A DNA stretch of 7,280 bases from an uncultured Eubacteriales bacterium (GCA_902495025.1 CABUWB010000093.1:1-7280); one strand, 5' to 3'. Counted from the first letter of the stretch, positions 1-5,853 are shown. Numbers and translations: made by a program. The notes: generated from the letters alone by a model not told the origin.

Positions 1-50
1 ACGCATTAATATTAACAACCTAACATTCAATTAATACCTTATGGATTTAC

Positions 51-127
51 CGTAGGGGCGGCAACCTGCCGCCCGTCAATCATTGTGGTTTGTTCAACAT
101 TCGGGCGGATATGGAATCCACCCCTAC
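51..127 (+). repeat. 77-bp double-hairpin repeat (MITE/REP-like), copy 1
   Basis: The outer ends are short inverted repeats, GTAGGGG at 52-58 and CCCCTAC at 121-127. The left arm folds into a GGGCGGCA/TGCCGCCC hairpin (56-63 with 67-74). The right arm is a second hairpin, GGGCGGAT/ATCCACCC, with one C-A mismatch that copy 2 does not have. The 26-bp centre (76-101) differs from copy 2, so the arms rather than the middle are conserved. GC-rich arms in AT-rich surroundings suggest a mobile or imported non-coding repeat. No transposase is nearby. It could be a REP/BIME-like palindromic unit or a small non-autonomous element; the sequence does not decide which. Confidence 0.75.
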
Positions 128-235
128 AAGTTAATTACAACGTTAATTGATTTTTTCAAATTTATCTTATACGCAAGGTATTCAAACAAACCAACATCTA
201 ATTTGTATGCAATGCAAAAATGCTATTGTGGGTTA

Positions 236-312
236 CGTAGGGGCGGATTCCATATCCGCCCGAATTTTAGCATATTATAATTACTAACGGGCGGCAGGTT
301 GCCGCCCCTACG
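236..312 (-). repeat. 77-bp double-hairpin repeat (MITE/REP-like), copy 2, inverted
   Basis: This is the reverse-complement counterpart of copy 1. Positions 236-262 match the right arm of copy 1 with the hairpin intact (GGGCGGAT/ATCCGCCC), and 288-312 are an exact complement of 51-75 (hairpin 289-296 with 300-307, loop GGT). The 25-bp centre (263-287) is AT-rich and unrelated to that of copy 1. The two copies are 108 bp apart in opposite orientation, so the 51-312 block can also fold as one large hairpin. Confidence 0.75.
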
Positions 313-394
313 ATTTAAATTTTGAGGTGTTAATTTACACCTATAAACTCTAATTTATATTTATAACAGCCTGTTTTATTAGTTCATATATACC

Positions 395-593
395 TTATCC
401 ACTAAATATGGAAATATACATTTATTTTTTCACAATCCACACCAAAAATGTGGATAACTAAACCTATTTTCGATTATATTAACATTAATTTTACGAAAAA
501 ATGCCTGTTTTTAAACCTTTTTGACGATTATACACATATCCACAGTCAGGTTATCCACAAAAAGTACGTTCTAATTGTGGATTATGTGGATAA
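395..593. promoter_or_regulatory. Cluster of DnaA boxes
   Basis: Six 9-mers match the DnaA box TTATNCACA. Three are perfect: 449-457 (minus), 551-559 (plus) and 585-593 (minus). Three match 8 of 9: 395-403 (plus, TTATCCACT), 536-544 (plus, ATATCCACA) and 576-584 (minus, TAATCCACA). The last two boxes abut with no gap, and the final one ends three bases before the murC stop codon. A related TTATCAACA lies at 647-655 inside murC. The intervening 458-535 stretch is very AT-rich. The arrangement fits a DnaA-binding region: a titration or regulatory cluster, or an origin. None of the usual origin neighbours (dnaA, dnaN, rpmH) is in the window, so oriC is not claimed. Confidence 0.6.
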
Positions 594-596
594 CTT

Positions 597-1970
597 TTAT
601 TTTACAAGGCTTTCGCCCAGTTTAAACACATCTCCGGCACCCATAGTTATCAACATATCCTGTGGAGAGCAGTTTTCCTGTAAAAACTTTTTCGCATCGG
701 ACATATCCCCTATATAGTATGCGGTAGTGCCGAGCGCCTCAATTTTCTTCTGCAAATCGGCAGAGGACACAAGCCCCGTATCCTTTTCCCTTGACGCATA
801 AATATCCACAAGCACAACCCTGTCAGCACCCGAAAGAGCATCTGCAAACTCATCAAGCAGGTCATGGGTACGTGTATAGGTATGGGGCTGGAAACAAATC
901 CACAGCTTATTAATGCTGTTCTTTCTTGCACTGCCTATTGTAGCTTTAATCTCTGTTGGATGGTGTGCATAGTCGTCAATAACCTTAACGCCGTTAAAGC
1001 TGCCCTTGTACTGAAAACGCCTGTCAGTGCCGCTGTAGCTTTTAATTCCCTTTAATATAACGTCAATATCAAGCCCGTATTTAACCGTTAGCGCAAGCGC
1101 CGCAAGGGAGTTATACACATTATGCTCGCCTGGGATTGAGAGGGAAACTTCTGCAATTTTCTCTCCCTTATAAACTGCCGTATAGATGCCATGACCAAGC
1201 TCGTTATAGCTGATATTTTCGGCATACCAGTCGGCATTGTTGTCCTTTCCGTAGGTGATAACCTCGCCGTTAAAGCCGTCAATTACCTTTTCCTTATCCT
1301 TAATTTCATTGTTGATTACAAGAAATCCGTCTGCGGGTATTCTCTTTACAAAGGTGTTAAAGGAGTTATACATCTGCTCCATTGTTTTAAAATAGTCGGT
1401 GTGGTCCCTGTCAATATTAAGTATTATTGCGCTGTGGGGGTTAAACTTTAAAAAGCTGTCCCTGTATTCGCAGGTTTCAAGCACAAAGTAGTCCCTGCCG
1501 CCTACGTGGTAGTTGCCGCCTATTGAGGGCAGCATACCGCCTATTGATATTGTAGGGTCGCTGCCTGCTGCAAGAAAAACTTCCGATACCATGGACGAGG
1601 TAGTGGTTTTGCCATGCGTACCAGCAACAGAAACAGGGTGCTTATAGCAGAGCATCATCATACCAACAAGCTCCGCCCTGTCAATTGTATCAATGCCCAT
1701 ACTCCTTGCACCTGCAAGCTCTGGGTTGTCCTCGGGCACTGCTGCGGTGTAAACAACAAGGTCTGTGTCGGGTGAAATATTTTCTGCCCTCTGTCCTATA
1801 TCAACCTTAATGCCTATTGCGGCAAGGCTGTCCGTAATTGCGGAGCGGTTTGCGTCAGAGCCTTCAACGCTGTATCCCCTGTTTAAAAGTATCTCTGCAA
1901 GGGATGACATACTTATACCGCCTATGCCTATAAAGTGAATTTTTTTATAATCCGATAAATTTTTAGCCAT
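597..1970 (-). CDS. murC: UDP-N-acetylmuramate--L-alanine ligase
   Basis: A cytoplasmic, ATP-dependent Mur ligase that adds L-alanine to UDP-MurNAc, the first step of peptidoglycan stem-peptide assembly. At 457 residues it is full length for MurC. The N-terminal UDP-binding Rossmann domain shows HFIGIGGISMS (12-22). The central ATPase domain has the P-loop GTHGKTTT (117-124), the ETCEYRDSFL motif (165-174) and NIDRDHTDYF (185-194), with GEHNVYN at 281-287. The C-terminal domain starts near GTDRRFQ (314-320) and carries DDYAHHPTEI (332-341) and FQPHTYTRT (360-368), all typical of MurC rather than MurD/E/F. The ATG at 1970 is preceded by GTGAGG (1979-1984) at 8-nt spacing. The gene stands alone, divergent from glgC, with its own promoter. 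Confidence 0.97.
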   Translation of the reverse strand: MAKNLSDYKKIHFIGIGGISMSSLAEILLNRGYSVEGSDANRSAITDSLAAIGIKVDIGQRAENISPDTDLVVYTAAVPEDNPELAGARSMGIDTIDRAELVGMMMLCYKHPVSVAGTHGKTTTSSMVSEVFLAAGSDPTISIGGMLPSIGGNYHVGGRDYFVLETCEYRDSFLKFNPHSAIILNIDRDHTDYFKTMEQMYNSFNTFVKRIPADGFLVINNEIKDKEKVIDGFNGEVITYGKDNNADWYAENISYNELGHGIYTAVYKGEKIAEVSLSIPGEHNVYNSLAALALTVKYGLDIDVILKGIKSYSGTDRRFQYKGSFNGVKVIDDYAHHPTEIKATIGSARKNSINKLWICFQPHTYTRTHDLLDEFADALSGADRVVLVDIYASREKDTGLVSSADLQKKIEALGTTAYYIGDMSDAKKFLQENCSPQDMLITMGAGDVFKLGESLVK

Positions 1971-2016
1971 ATTAATAACCTCACATTGTTATATTTATGT
2001 TTTTTCCCATATTTTA

Positions 2017-2044
2017 ATTATACCCTAAATATAGTAAAATTCAA
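2017..2044 (-). promoter_or_regulatory. Predicted murC promoter
   Basis: On the minus strand TTGAAT (2039-2044) and a perfect TATAAT (2017-2022) are separated by 16 bp. A start near 2010 would give a 5' UTR of about 40 nt ending in the GTGAGG ribosome binding site. Predicted from sequence only. Confidence 0.6.
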
Positions 2045-2114
2045 GTTTAATTAACCATATATATTAATTTTGCCTCATTTAATGGTAAAATCTTACATAA
2101 TATTCGGCTTTTCT

Positions 2115-2158
2115 AAAAAATTATTATATTTATCTCATAAATTTTTAAATAATTTTTT
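2115..2158. repeat. AT-only inverted repeat between the divergent promoters
   Basis: AAAAAATTATT (2115-2125) and AATAATTTTTT (2148-2158) are an 11-bp perfect inverted repeat. An inner stem ATTTAT/ATAAAT (2128-2133 with 2137-2142) has loop CTC. It lies upstream of both the murC and glgC promoters, so it is not a terminator for either. It may act as A/T-tract promoter DNA, or be a chance product of high AT content. Confidence 0.35.
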
Positions 2159-2168
2159 ATAATTTTTG

Positions 2169-2198
2169 TTGTAATGTTACAATGAAATGTGGTATTAT
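2169..2198 (+). promoter_or_regulatory. Predicted glgC-glgD promoter with overlapping palindrome
   Basis: TTGTAA (2169-2174) lies 18 bp from TATTAT (2193-2198), which is preceded by an extended -10 TGG (2190-2192). The -35 is one arm of a perfect palindrome, TTGTAA-TG-TTACAA (2169-2182), a plausible operator whose regulator I cannot name. Transcription would begin near 2205, leaving a leader of about 30 nt. Confidence 0.5.
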
Positions 2199-2224
2199 AT
2201 TACTAAGTAATTAAAGCATTGAAT

Positions 2225-2230
2225 GGAGGG
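2225..2230 (+). promoter_or_regulatory. Ribosome binding site that fixes the glgC start
   Basis: GGAGGG sits 6 nt before the ATG at 2237. An in-frame TTG at 2219 lies upstream of this site and would put it inside the coding region, so the ATG is the better start. Confidence 0.85.
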
Positions 2231-2236
2231 ATTAAA

Positions 2237-3520
2237 ATGCGTAAAAAAGAAATGTTAGCTATGCTGCTTGCGGGCGGTCAGGGCAGCCGCCTTGGCATAC
2301 TTACAAGCGACAAGGCAAAACCTGCTGTTGCATTTGGCGGTAAATACAGGATTATCGACTTCCCAATGAGTAACTGTGTAAACTCGGGTGTTGATACCGT
2401 AGGTGTGCTTACACAGTACCAGCCATTAACACTTAATCAGCACATAGGTATAGGTATTCCATGGGACCTCGACCGTAACAACGGCGGTGCTGCCATACTT
2501 GCACCCCACGTTAAGGGCGGCGAGCAGGGCGAGTGGTACTCGGGTACTGCAAATGCCATTTATCAGAATATACCTTATATTGATGCTTATGACCCCGAAT
2601 ATGTCCTTATTCTTTCGGGTGACCATATTTATAAAATGGACTATTCAAATATGCTTGACTTCCATAAAAAGAACAACTGTGACGTTACAATCGCCGTTCT
2701 TGAGGTTACAATGGAGGAGGCAAGCCGCTTCGGTATTATGAATGCCGATGAAAATGACAAGATTTACGAGTTTGAGGAAAAGCCCGAGCATCCAAAGAGC
2801 AACCTTGCGAGCATGGGTATATACATATTCAGCTGGAAAAAGCTGCGTGCAGCACTTATTGAGGACAGTAAAATTCACGCAGACAGCGACTTTGGCAAGC
2901 ATATTATACCTATGATGCTTAATGCGGGTGAAACTCTTTATGCCTACCGTTTTAAAGACTACTGGAAGGACGTTGGTACAATTGAGTCCTACTGGGCAGC
3001 AAATATGGAGCTTATCGAAACACTGCCTAAGTTTAACCTGTATGAGGATTTCTGGAAGATTTATACCAACAATGAGTCACAGCTGCCACAGTACACAGGC
3101 GAAAATGCCGTTATTCATAAGAGCATTATCTCCGAGGGCTGCCGTATTCTGGGCGAGGTTAACCACTCGGTTATTGGTACAAGCGTTATTGTTGAGGAGG
3201 GTGCTGTTGTACGTGATTCCATTATTATGGAAAACTGCATCATTCGCAAGGGCTGCGTAATTGACCGCTGCATTATTGACCAAAACACTGAAATAGGTGA
3301 AAATGTTAAAATGGGTCTTGGCGAAAATATCGTAAATGAGGAAAAGCCAAAGATTTATAACACAGGCATTACCGTTATCGGCAGCAACACAAGCGTGCCC
3401 GATAATCTTGAAATAGGTAAAAACTGTGTAATTTACGGCAAAACTACCGCTGCTGACTATACAGGCAACAAGCTTGAAAGCGGTAAAACCGTTATTGTCA
3501 AGAAGGAGGCGATTTTATGA
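2237..3520 (+). CDS. glgC: Glucose-1-phosphate adenylyltransferase, catalytic subunit
   Basis: Makes ADP-glucose and pyrophosphate from glucose-1-phosphate and ATP, the committed step of bacterial glycogen synthesis, in the cytoplasm. The protein is 427 residues from the ATG chosen for its GGAGGG site. The N-terminal nucleotidyltransferase domain has LAGGQGSRLGILT (11-23), KPAVAFGGKYRIIDF (28-42), WYSGTANAIYQN (100-111), the metal-binding SGDHIYKMDY (127-136), RFGI (164-167), EFEEKP (178-183, with the sugar-phosphate lysine) and DYWKDVGT (241-248). The C-terminal part, from about residue 290, is a left-handed beta-helix of hexapeptide-like I/V/G repeats. All catalytic motifs are intact, unlike in the downstream glgD. 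It overlaps glgD by 4 bp, so the two are translationally coupled. Confidence 0.96.
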   Translation: MRKKEMLAMLLAGGQGSRLGILTSDKAKPAVAFGGKYRIIDFPMSNCVNSGVDTVGVLTQYQPLTLNQHIGIGIPWDLDRNNGGAAILAPHVKGGEQGEWYSGTANAIYQNIPYIDAYDPEYVLILSGDHIYKMDYSNMLDFHKKNNCDVTIAVLEVTMEEASRFGIMNADENDKIYEFEEKPEHPKSNLASMGIYIFSWKKLRAALIEDSKIHADSDFGKHIIPMMLNAGETLYAYRFKDYWKDVGTIESYWAANMELIETLPKFNLYEDFWKIYTNNESQLPQYTGENAVIHKSIISEGCRILGEVNHSVIGTSVIVEEGAVVRDSIIMENCIIRKGCVIDRCIIDQNTEIGENVKMGLGENIVNEEKPKIYNTGITVIGSNTSVPDNLEIGKNCVIYGKTTAADYTGNKLESGKTVIVKKEAIL

Positions 3521-4629
3521 GAGCAATAGGTATTATTATGGCAGGCGGTAACAGTGAAAGGCTTAAAAACCTGTGTACACTGCGTGCTATATCCGCTATG
3601 CCGGTTGCAAGCTCCTTCAGGGCTATCGATTTTTCATTAAGTAATATGTCTAACTCCAACATTAAAAAGGTTGCAGTTATTACACAGTATAACTCACGTT
3701 CACTGCATGACCACCTTTCATCTGCAAAGTGGTGGGATTTGGGACGTAAGCAGGGAGGTCTGTTTATTTTCACACCTTTCCTGTCAAATGACAACAGCTT
3801 CTGGTTCAGAGGTACTGCAGACTCAATTTATCAGAATATCAGCTTCCTTAAAAGGAGTAACGAGCCTTATGTAATTATTACCTCTGGCGACGCTATTTAT
3901 AAGCTTGATTTCCACGATGTGCTTAATGCACATATTGCAAAGGGTGCGGATATTACAATTGTCTGCAAGGACCTTGCAAATACCGATAAGGATATACGTG
4001 ATTTTGGTGTGCTTGAGCTTGACGAAAATGGTAAGCTGCAGCACTTTGAGGAAAAGCCTGTTGAGCCTAAGAGCTCAATTGCCTCCCTCGGTATGTACGT
4101 AATCAGCAGAAGTCTTTTAATCAAGCTGCTTGAGGACGCTATACCTAACGGCAGATATGACCTTGTTAAGGACGTTATTATTCGCAACAGCAAGGAGCTT
4201 AATATCTACGGCTACCAGTATGACGGTTACTGGACAACTCTTAATAGTGTAAACGCTTATATGAAGGCAAATATGGACTTCCTTAAGCCTGAGGTAAGGG
4301 ATATGCTTACTACCCAGCCTTATATTGATACAAAGCCTAAGGACGAGCCTCCTGCTAAGTATAACGCAAGCGCTGATGTTAAGGACGCACTTATTGCCAG
4401 CGGTACCATTATCGACGGCAGCGTAAAGCATTCAATCCTGTTCAGAAAGGTGTTTGTAGGCGCAGGTTCTGCTGTTGAAAACTCCATTATCATGGAGTCC
4501 AGCTATATCGGCAAGGGCTGTACTGTTAAAAATGCTATTATTGATAAAGAGGTTGTTATCAGCGACGGTAAGTCCGTTATCGGTGAGCCTGATAACCCTG
4601 TTGTTATCTCTAAGGGTGAAATTGTTTAA
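3517..4629 (+). CDS. glgD: GlgD, non-catalytic/regulatory subunit of ADP-glucose pyrophosphorylase
   Basis: A 370-residue paralogue of GlgC that in Firmicutes pairs with GlgC to form the active heteromeric enzyme. The fold is kept, but key positions are changed. The nucleotide loop reads MAGGNSERLKNL (8-19) instead of GGQGSRLG. The metal motif is SGDAIYKLDF (123-132), with the GlgC histidine replaced by alanine. RFGI becomes DFGV (162-165), and DYWKDVGT becomes GYWTTLNS (237-244). FEEKP (177-181) is retained. The C-terminus holds the beta-helix repeats. This pattern supports a degenerate, modulatory subunit. The ATG overlaps the glgC stop (ATGA) and has AAGGAGG at 3503-3509, 7 nt upstream. 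A terminator follows 11 nt after the stop, so the operon is just glgC-glgD; glgA and glgB are not here. Confidence 0.94.
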   Translation: MRAIGIIMAGGNSERLKNLCTLRAISAMPVASSFRAIDFSLSNMSNSNIKKVAVITQYNSRSLHDHLSSAKWWDLGRKQGGLFIFTPFLSNDNSFWFRGTADSIYQNISFLKRSNEPYVIITSGDAIYKLDFHDVLNAHIAKGADITIVCKDLANTDKDIRDFGVLELDENGKLQHFEEKPVEPKSSIASLGMYVISRSLLIKLLEDAIPNGRYDLVKDVIIRNSKELNIYGYQYDGYWTTLNSVNAYMKANMDFLKPEVRDMLTTQPYIDTKPKDEPPAKYNASADVKDALIASGTIIDGSVKHSILFRKVFVGAGSAVENSIIMESSYIGKGCTVKNAIIDKEVVISDGKSVIGEPDNPVVISKGEIV

Positions 4630-4640
4630 TTAGATTTTTT

Positions 4641-4674
4641 GAGGACATATTCTGCGGAGTGTGTCCTCTTTTTT
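4641..4674 (+). terminator. Intrinsic terminator of the glgC-glgD operon
   Basis: GAGGACA (4641-4647) pairs with TGTCCTC (4662-4668), extendable by a T-G pair, and is followed directly by six T residues (4669-4674). It lies 11 nt past the glgD stop. Confidence 0.85.
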
Positions 4675-4704
4675 GATGTGGAAATTGGAGATTGTGAGAT
4701 TTAA

Positions 4705-4743
4705 CAAAAAAAGAGCCATCGCAAAATTAATGCGACAGCTCTT
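4705..4743 (-). terminator. Intrinsic terminator of the rpsU-yqeY operon
   Basis: On the minus strand a 13-bp stem (4743-4731 with 4723-4711) closes a 7-nt loop and is followed by a U-run (complement of 4706-4712). Two central positions are G-U wobbles in the minus-strand RNA but A-C mismatches in the plus-strand RNA, so the hairpin is built for the minus direction. It starts 11 nt after the yqeY stop. Confidence 0.85.
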
Positions 4744-4754
4744 AAAAATACATA

Positions 4755-5204
4755 TTACAAGCTCTGGAGCATTTCTCTGACGAGAGTGCTTACAAGCTTA
4801 TTATCTGCACGACCCTTAGTCTTGCCTGTAACAACGCCCATAACCTTACCCATATCCTTAGGTGAAGCAGCGCCGGTTTCAGCAATAGCCGCACTTATAA
4901 CCTCCTTAATTTCATCAGCCGAGAGCTGCTCGGGCAGATATGCCTTAAGAATGGCTATTTTTTTGTTGGCTTCTTCAATTAAGTCGTCCCTGCCGCCTTT
5001 TTCAAAGTCGGGTATAACATCGCCAAGCTTTTTAATTTCCTTAGCAATTACCTCGGTAACGACTGCATCGTCAGCCTCAATTTTTTTGTCTTTTTCAATC
5101 TGTAAAACGCCTGCACGCACCATCTGGACAATTTCCTTTTTAACGGTATCCTTGTCCTTCATAGCCTGCTTAAGGTCATTTAAAAGCTGGTCCTTTAAAG
5201 ACAT
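4755..5204 (-). CDS. yqeY: GatB/YqeY domain-containing protein
   Basis: A small, soluble, mostly helical protein of 149 residues, the usual length for YqeY. The family resembles the C-terminal tail domain of GatB, the amidotransferase subunit that makes Gln-tRNA(Gln)/Asn-tRNA(Asn). A tRNA-related role is suspected from that homology, but the free-standing protein's function is not settled. Recognisable blocks are the N-terminal MSLKDQLLNDLKQAMKDKD, the central FEKGGRDDLIEEANKKI followed by LKAYLPEQLSADEI (about 86-99), and DMGKVMGVVTGKTKGRAD near 117-134. The ATG at 5204 has AAAGGA (5214-5219) 9 nt upstream. It follows rpsU by 31 nt on the same strand, the common Firmicute rpsU-yqeY pair, and is followed by a terminator. 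Confidence 0.93.
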   Translation of the reverse strand: MSLKDQLLNDLKQAMKDKDTVKKEIVQMVRAGVLQIEKDKKIEADDAVVTEVIAKEIKKLGDVIPDFEKGGRDDLIEEANKKIAILKAYLPEQLSADEIKEVISAAIAETGAASPKDMGKVMGVVTGKTKGRADNKLVSTLVREMLQSL

Positions 5205-5235
5205 AACATCATATCCTTTACAATTACAATAGAAA

Positions 5236-5412
5236 TTAGTTATACTTACGCTTTCTGGCAGCTTCAGACTTCTTCTTACGCTTTACGCTAGGCTTATCAT
5301 AGTGCTCTCTCTTACGAACCTCGCCCATAATACCTGCTTTAGCACAGTTTCTTTTAAAGCGGCGAAGTGCGCTGTCAAGAGATTCATTCTCTTTTACTCT
5401 AACCTCAGACAC
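5236..5412 (-). CDS. rpsU: 30S ribosomal protein S21 (bS21)
   Basis: A 58-residue, very basic protein beginning MSEVRVKENESLDSALRRF, with KRNCAKAGIMGEVRKREHY in the centre and a lysine/arginine-rich tail ending AARKRKYN. These are the S21 signatures and normal length. S21 binds the 30S platform near the 3' end of 16S rRNA and helps in initiation. The start is GTG (5412-5410), not ATG: the frame opens with V-S-E-V, and the purine-rich GGAGGGAGGG (minus strand, 5428-5419) lies 6 nt upstream. The small size and GTG start make it easy to miss. First gene of the rpsU-yqeY operon; a structured leader of about 150 nt precedes it, suggesting post-transcriptional control. Confidence 0.96.
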   Translation of the reverse strand: MSEVRVKENESLDSALRRFKRNCAKAGIMGEVRKREHYDKPSVKRKKKSEAARKRKYN

Positions 5413-5566
5413 GAATTTCCCTCCCTCCGGTTACCTTTTAAGTGCACACCCTAGCTTTAAGGTGCGCCGACACCGGCTGTCTGATTAATATAAAACCAAT
5501 ATTTTCCGTATCGTGCACACCCTGTGGAGGGGGATTTACTTGTTATCAACAAATAAAACAGCACAC
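5413..5566 (-). promoter_or_regulatory. Structured 5' leader of rpsU (candidate autoregulatory leader)
   Basis: The minus-strand leader carries AGGGTGTGCAC twice (complements of 5513-5523 and 5442-5452). Between them, GCGCACCTT (5467-5459) can pair over 9 bp, including two G-U pairs, with either copy: locally with the second across a 6-nt loop, or at long range with the first. An overlapping GCCG-GTGT-CGGC hairpin (5477-5466) competes with both. Near the 5' end CCCCCTCC (5533-5526) is complementary to GGAGGG of the rpsU ribosome binding site. Alternative pairings close to the start codon suggest a switch, possibly S21 feedback. This is inferred by eye; I do not match it to a named RNA family. 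Confidence 0.4.
5419..5428 (-). promoter_or_regulatory. Tandem ribosome binding site of rpsU
   Basis: GGAGGGAGGG on the minus strand gives two overlapping anti-SD matches ending 6 nt before the GTG start. It decides the GTG as start and may compensate for the weaker initiation codon. Confidence 0.8.
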
Positions 5567-5572
5567 TTATAG

Positions 5573-5601
5573 ATTATACACAATAATTTTAAAAACGTCA
5601 A
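5573..5601 (-). promoter_or_regulatory. Predicted rpsU-yqeY promoter
   Basis: On the minus strand TTGACG (5596-5601) and a perfect TATAAT (5573-5578) are exactly 17 bp apart, a near-consensus sigma-A promoter. Predicted start is near 5566, giving a leader of about 150 nt. Confidence 0.8.
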
Positions 5602-5702
5602 CCACAATTAATAAATTTTTCAAAAAATTGCAAAAATTAAACCATAATATAAAGATTTGTCCACAAATATATGGCTTATATGTACAATTTTCCACATTGC
5701 TG

Positions 5703-5731
5703 TTTACAAAAACAGGTTCAGATGATAAAAT
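5703..5731 (+). promoter_or_regulatory. Predicted promoter of the small hydrophobic peptide mRNA
   Basis: TTTACA (5703-5708) is 17 bp from TAAAAT (5726-5731), which has an extended -10 TGA (5723-5725). Transcription would start near A5738, only about 15 nt before the upstream ORF. Confidence 0.55.
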
Positions 5732-5752
5732 ATTTTTAAGCAAAGGGGAGTG

Positions 5753-5776
5753 ATGGCGGTTACTCCGAACCCCTGA
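5753..5776 (+). CDS. Candidate 7-residue upstream ORF (leader peptide) of the toxin-like mRNA
   Basis: ATG at 5753 opens MAVTPNP and stops at TGA 5774-5776. AAAGGGGAG (5742-5750) provides a ribosome binding site at short spacing. The stop falls inside the CCCCT-GAA-AGGGG hairpin (5770-5782) that hides the ribosome binding site of the next ORF, 14 nt before its ATG. A ribosome finishing here could open that hairpin, so the likely role is translational coupling. The ORF is very short; translation is inferred only from the site and placement. Confidence 0.4.
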   Translation: MAVTPNP

Positions 5777-5790
5777 AAGGGGGTGTTAAA

Positions 5791-5853
5791 ATGGCAGAAG
5801 TCATTTGCTATTTAACAATATTGTTTCTGTTGGTTTTAATTATAAAAAAGTAA
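5791..5853 (+). CDS. 20-residue hydrophobic peptide, candidate type I toxin
   Basis: The peptide MAEVICYLTILFLLVLIIKK has a short polar N-terminus, a single hydrophobic segment (about residues 4-18) and a terminal Lys-Lys. This is the layout of small membrane toxins of type I toxin-antitoxin systems (txpA/bsrG, Ibs or holin-like peptides). I recognise the architecture, not a specific family. The ATG is preceded by GGGGG (5779-5783) at 7-nt spacing, but that site is in a hairpin. The mRNA 5' segment GGCGGTTACT (5755-5764) is fully complementary to 5849-5858 at the stop codon, a 5'-3' closure of the kind seen in translationally inert toxin mRNAs. A convergent antisense RNA is predicted from 6008. 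Alternatives are a small membrane regulator or a chance ORF; the combined context argues against chance. Confidence 0.6.
   Translation: MAEVICYLTILFLLVLIIKK

Larger units (their letters stand above)
1..596. other. Intergenic region downstream of murC with repeats and DnaA boxes
   Basis: No credible gene is seen in these 596 bases. Open frames here run through the hairpin repeats or the DnaA-box cluster and lack ribosome binding sites or family-like sequence. Contents in order: AT-rich lead-in (1-50); hairpin repeat copy 1 (51-127); AT-rich spacer (128-235); inverted copy 2 (236-312); a small inverted repeat AGGTGT/ACACCT (325-330 with 337-342); then a very AT-rich stretch holding the DnaA-box cluster (395-593). 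No convincing U-tract terminator for murC was found on the minus strand. Confidence 0.75.

Noticed and set aside
83..280. Plus-strand frame of 65 codons in the repeat region
   Set aside because: It starts inside one hairpin repeat and ends past the next; no ribosome binding site and no family similarity.
51..312. CRISPR array or insertion sequence
   Set aside because: Only two copies exist, in opposite orientation, with no regular spacers, and no transposase or cas gene is present.
441..449. TCCACA/TGTGGA inverted repeat (436-454) as a murC terminator
   Set aside because: The stem is formed by DnaA-like boxes and is followed on the minus strand by an A-rich stretch, not a U-tract.
395..593. 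Calling this the chromosomal origin oriC
   Set aside because: The boxes are convincing, but no dnaA, dnaN, rpmH or other usual origin neighbour is present and strand skew cannot be judged from 7 kb, so only a DnaA-box cluster is claimed.
448..717. Plus-strand frame of 89 codons across the murC 3' end
   Set aside because: It runs through the DnaA-box cluster and antisense to murC, has no ribosome binding site and no recognisable protein character.
2219..2236. TTG start for glgC six codons upstream
   Set aside because: The GGAGGG ribosome binding site lies inside this extension and is correctly spaced for the ATG at 2237; the added residues are not family-like.
4786..5232. Plus-strand frame of 148 codons opposite yqeY
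   Set aside because: It is the antisense shadow of yqeY, serine/leucine-rich from complementary codons. The minus frame matches a known family and has a ribosome binding site and a terminator.
5413..5566. T-box or metabolite riboswitch upstream of rpsU
   Set aside because: No T-box core sequence or known riboswitch core was seen, and there is no leader terminator with a U-tract before rpsU. A ribosomal-protein leader is the more economical reading.
5442..5753. Plus-strand frame of 103 codons upstream of the peptide gene
   Set aside because: It covers the rpsU leader and promoter on the opposite strand, lacks a ribosome binding site, and its composition looks like AT-rich non-coding DNA.
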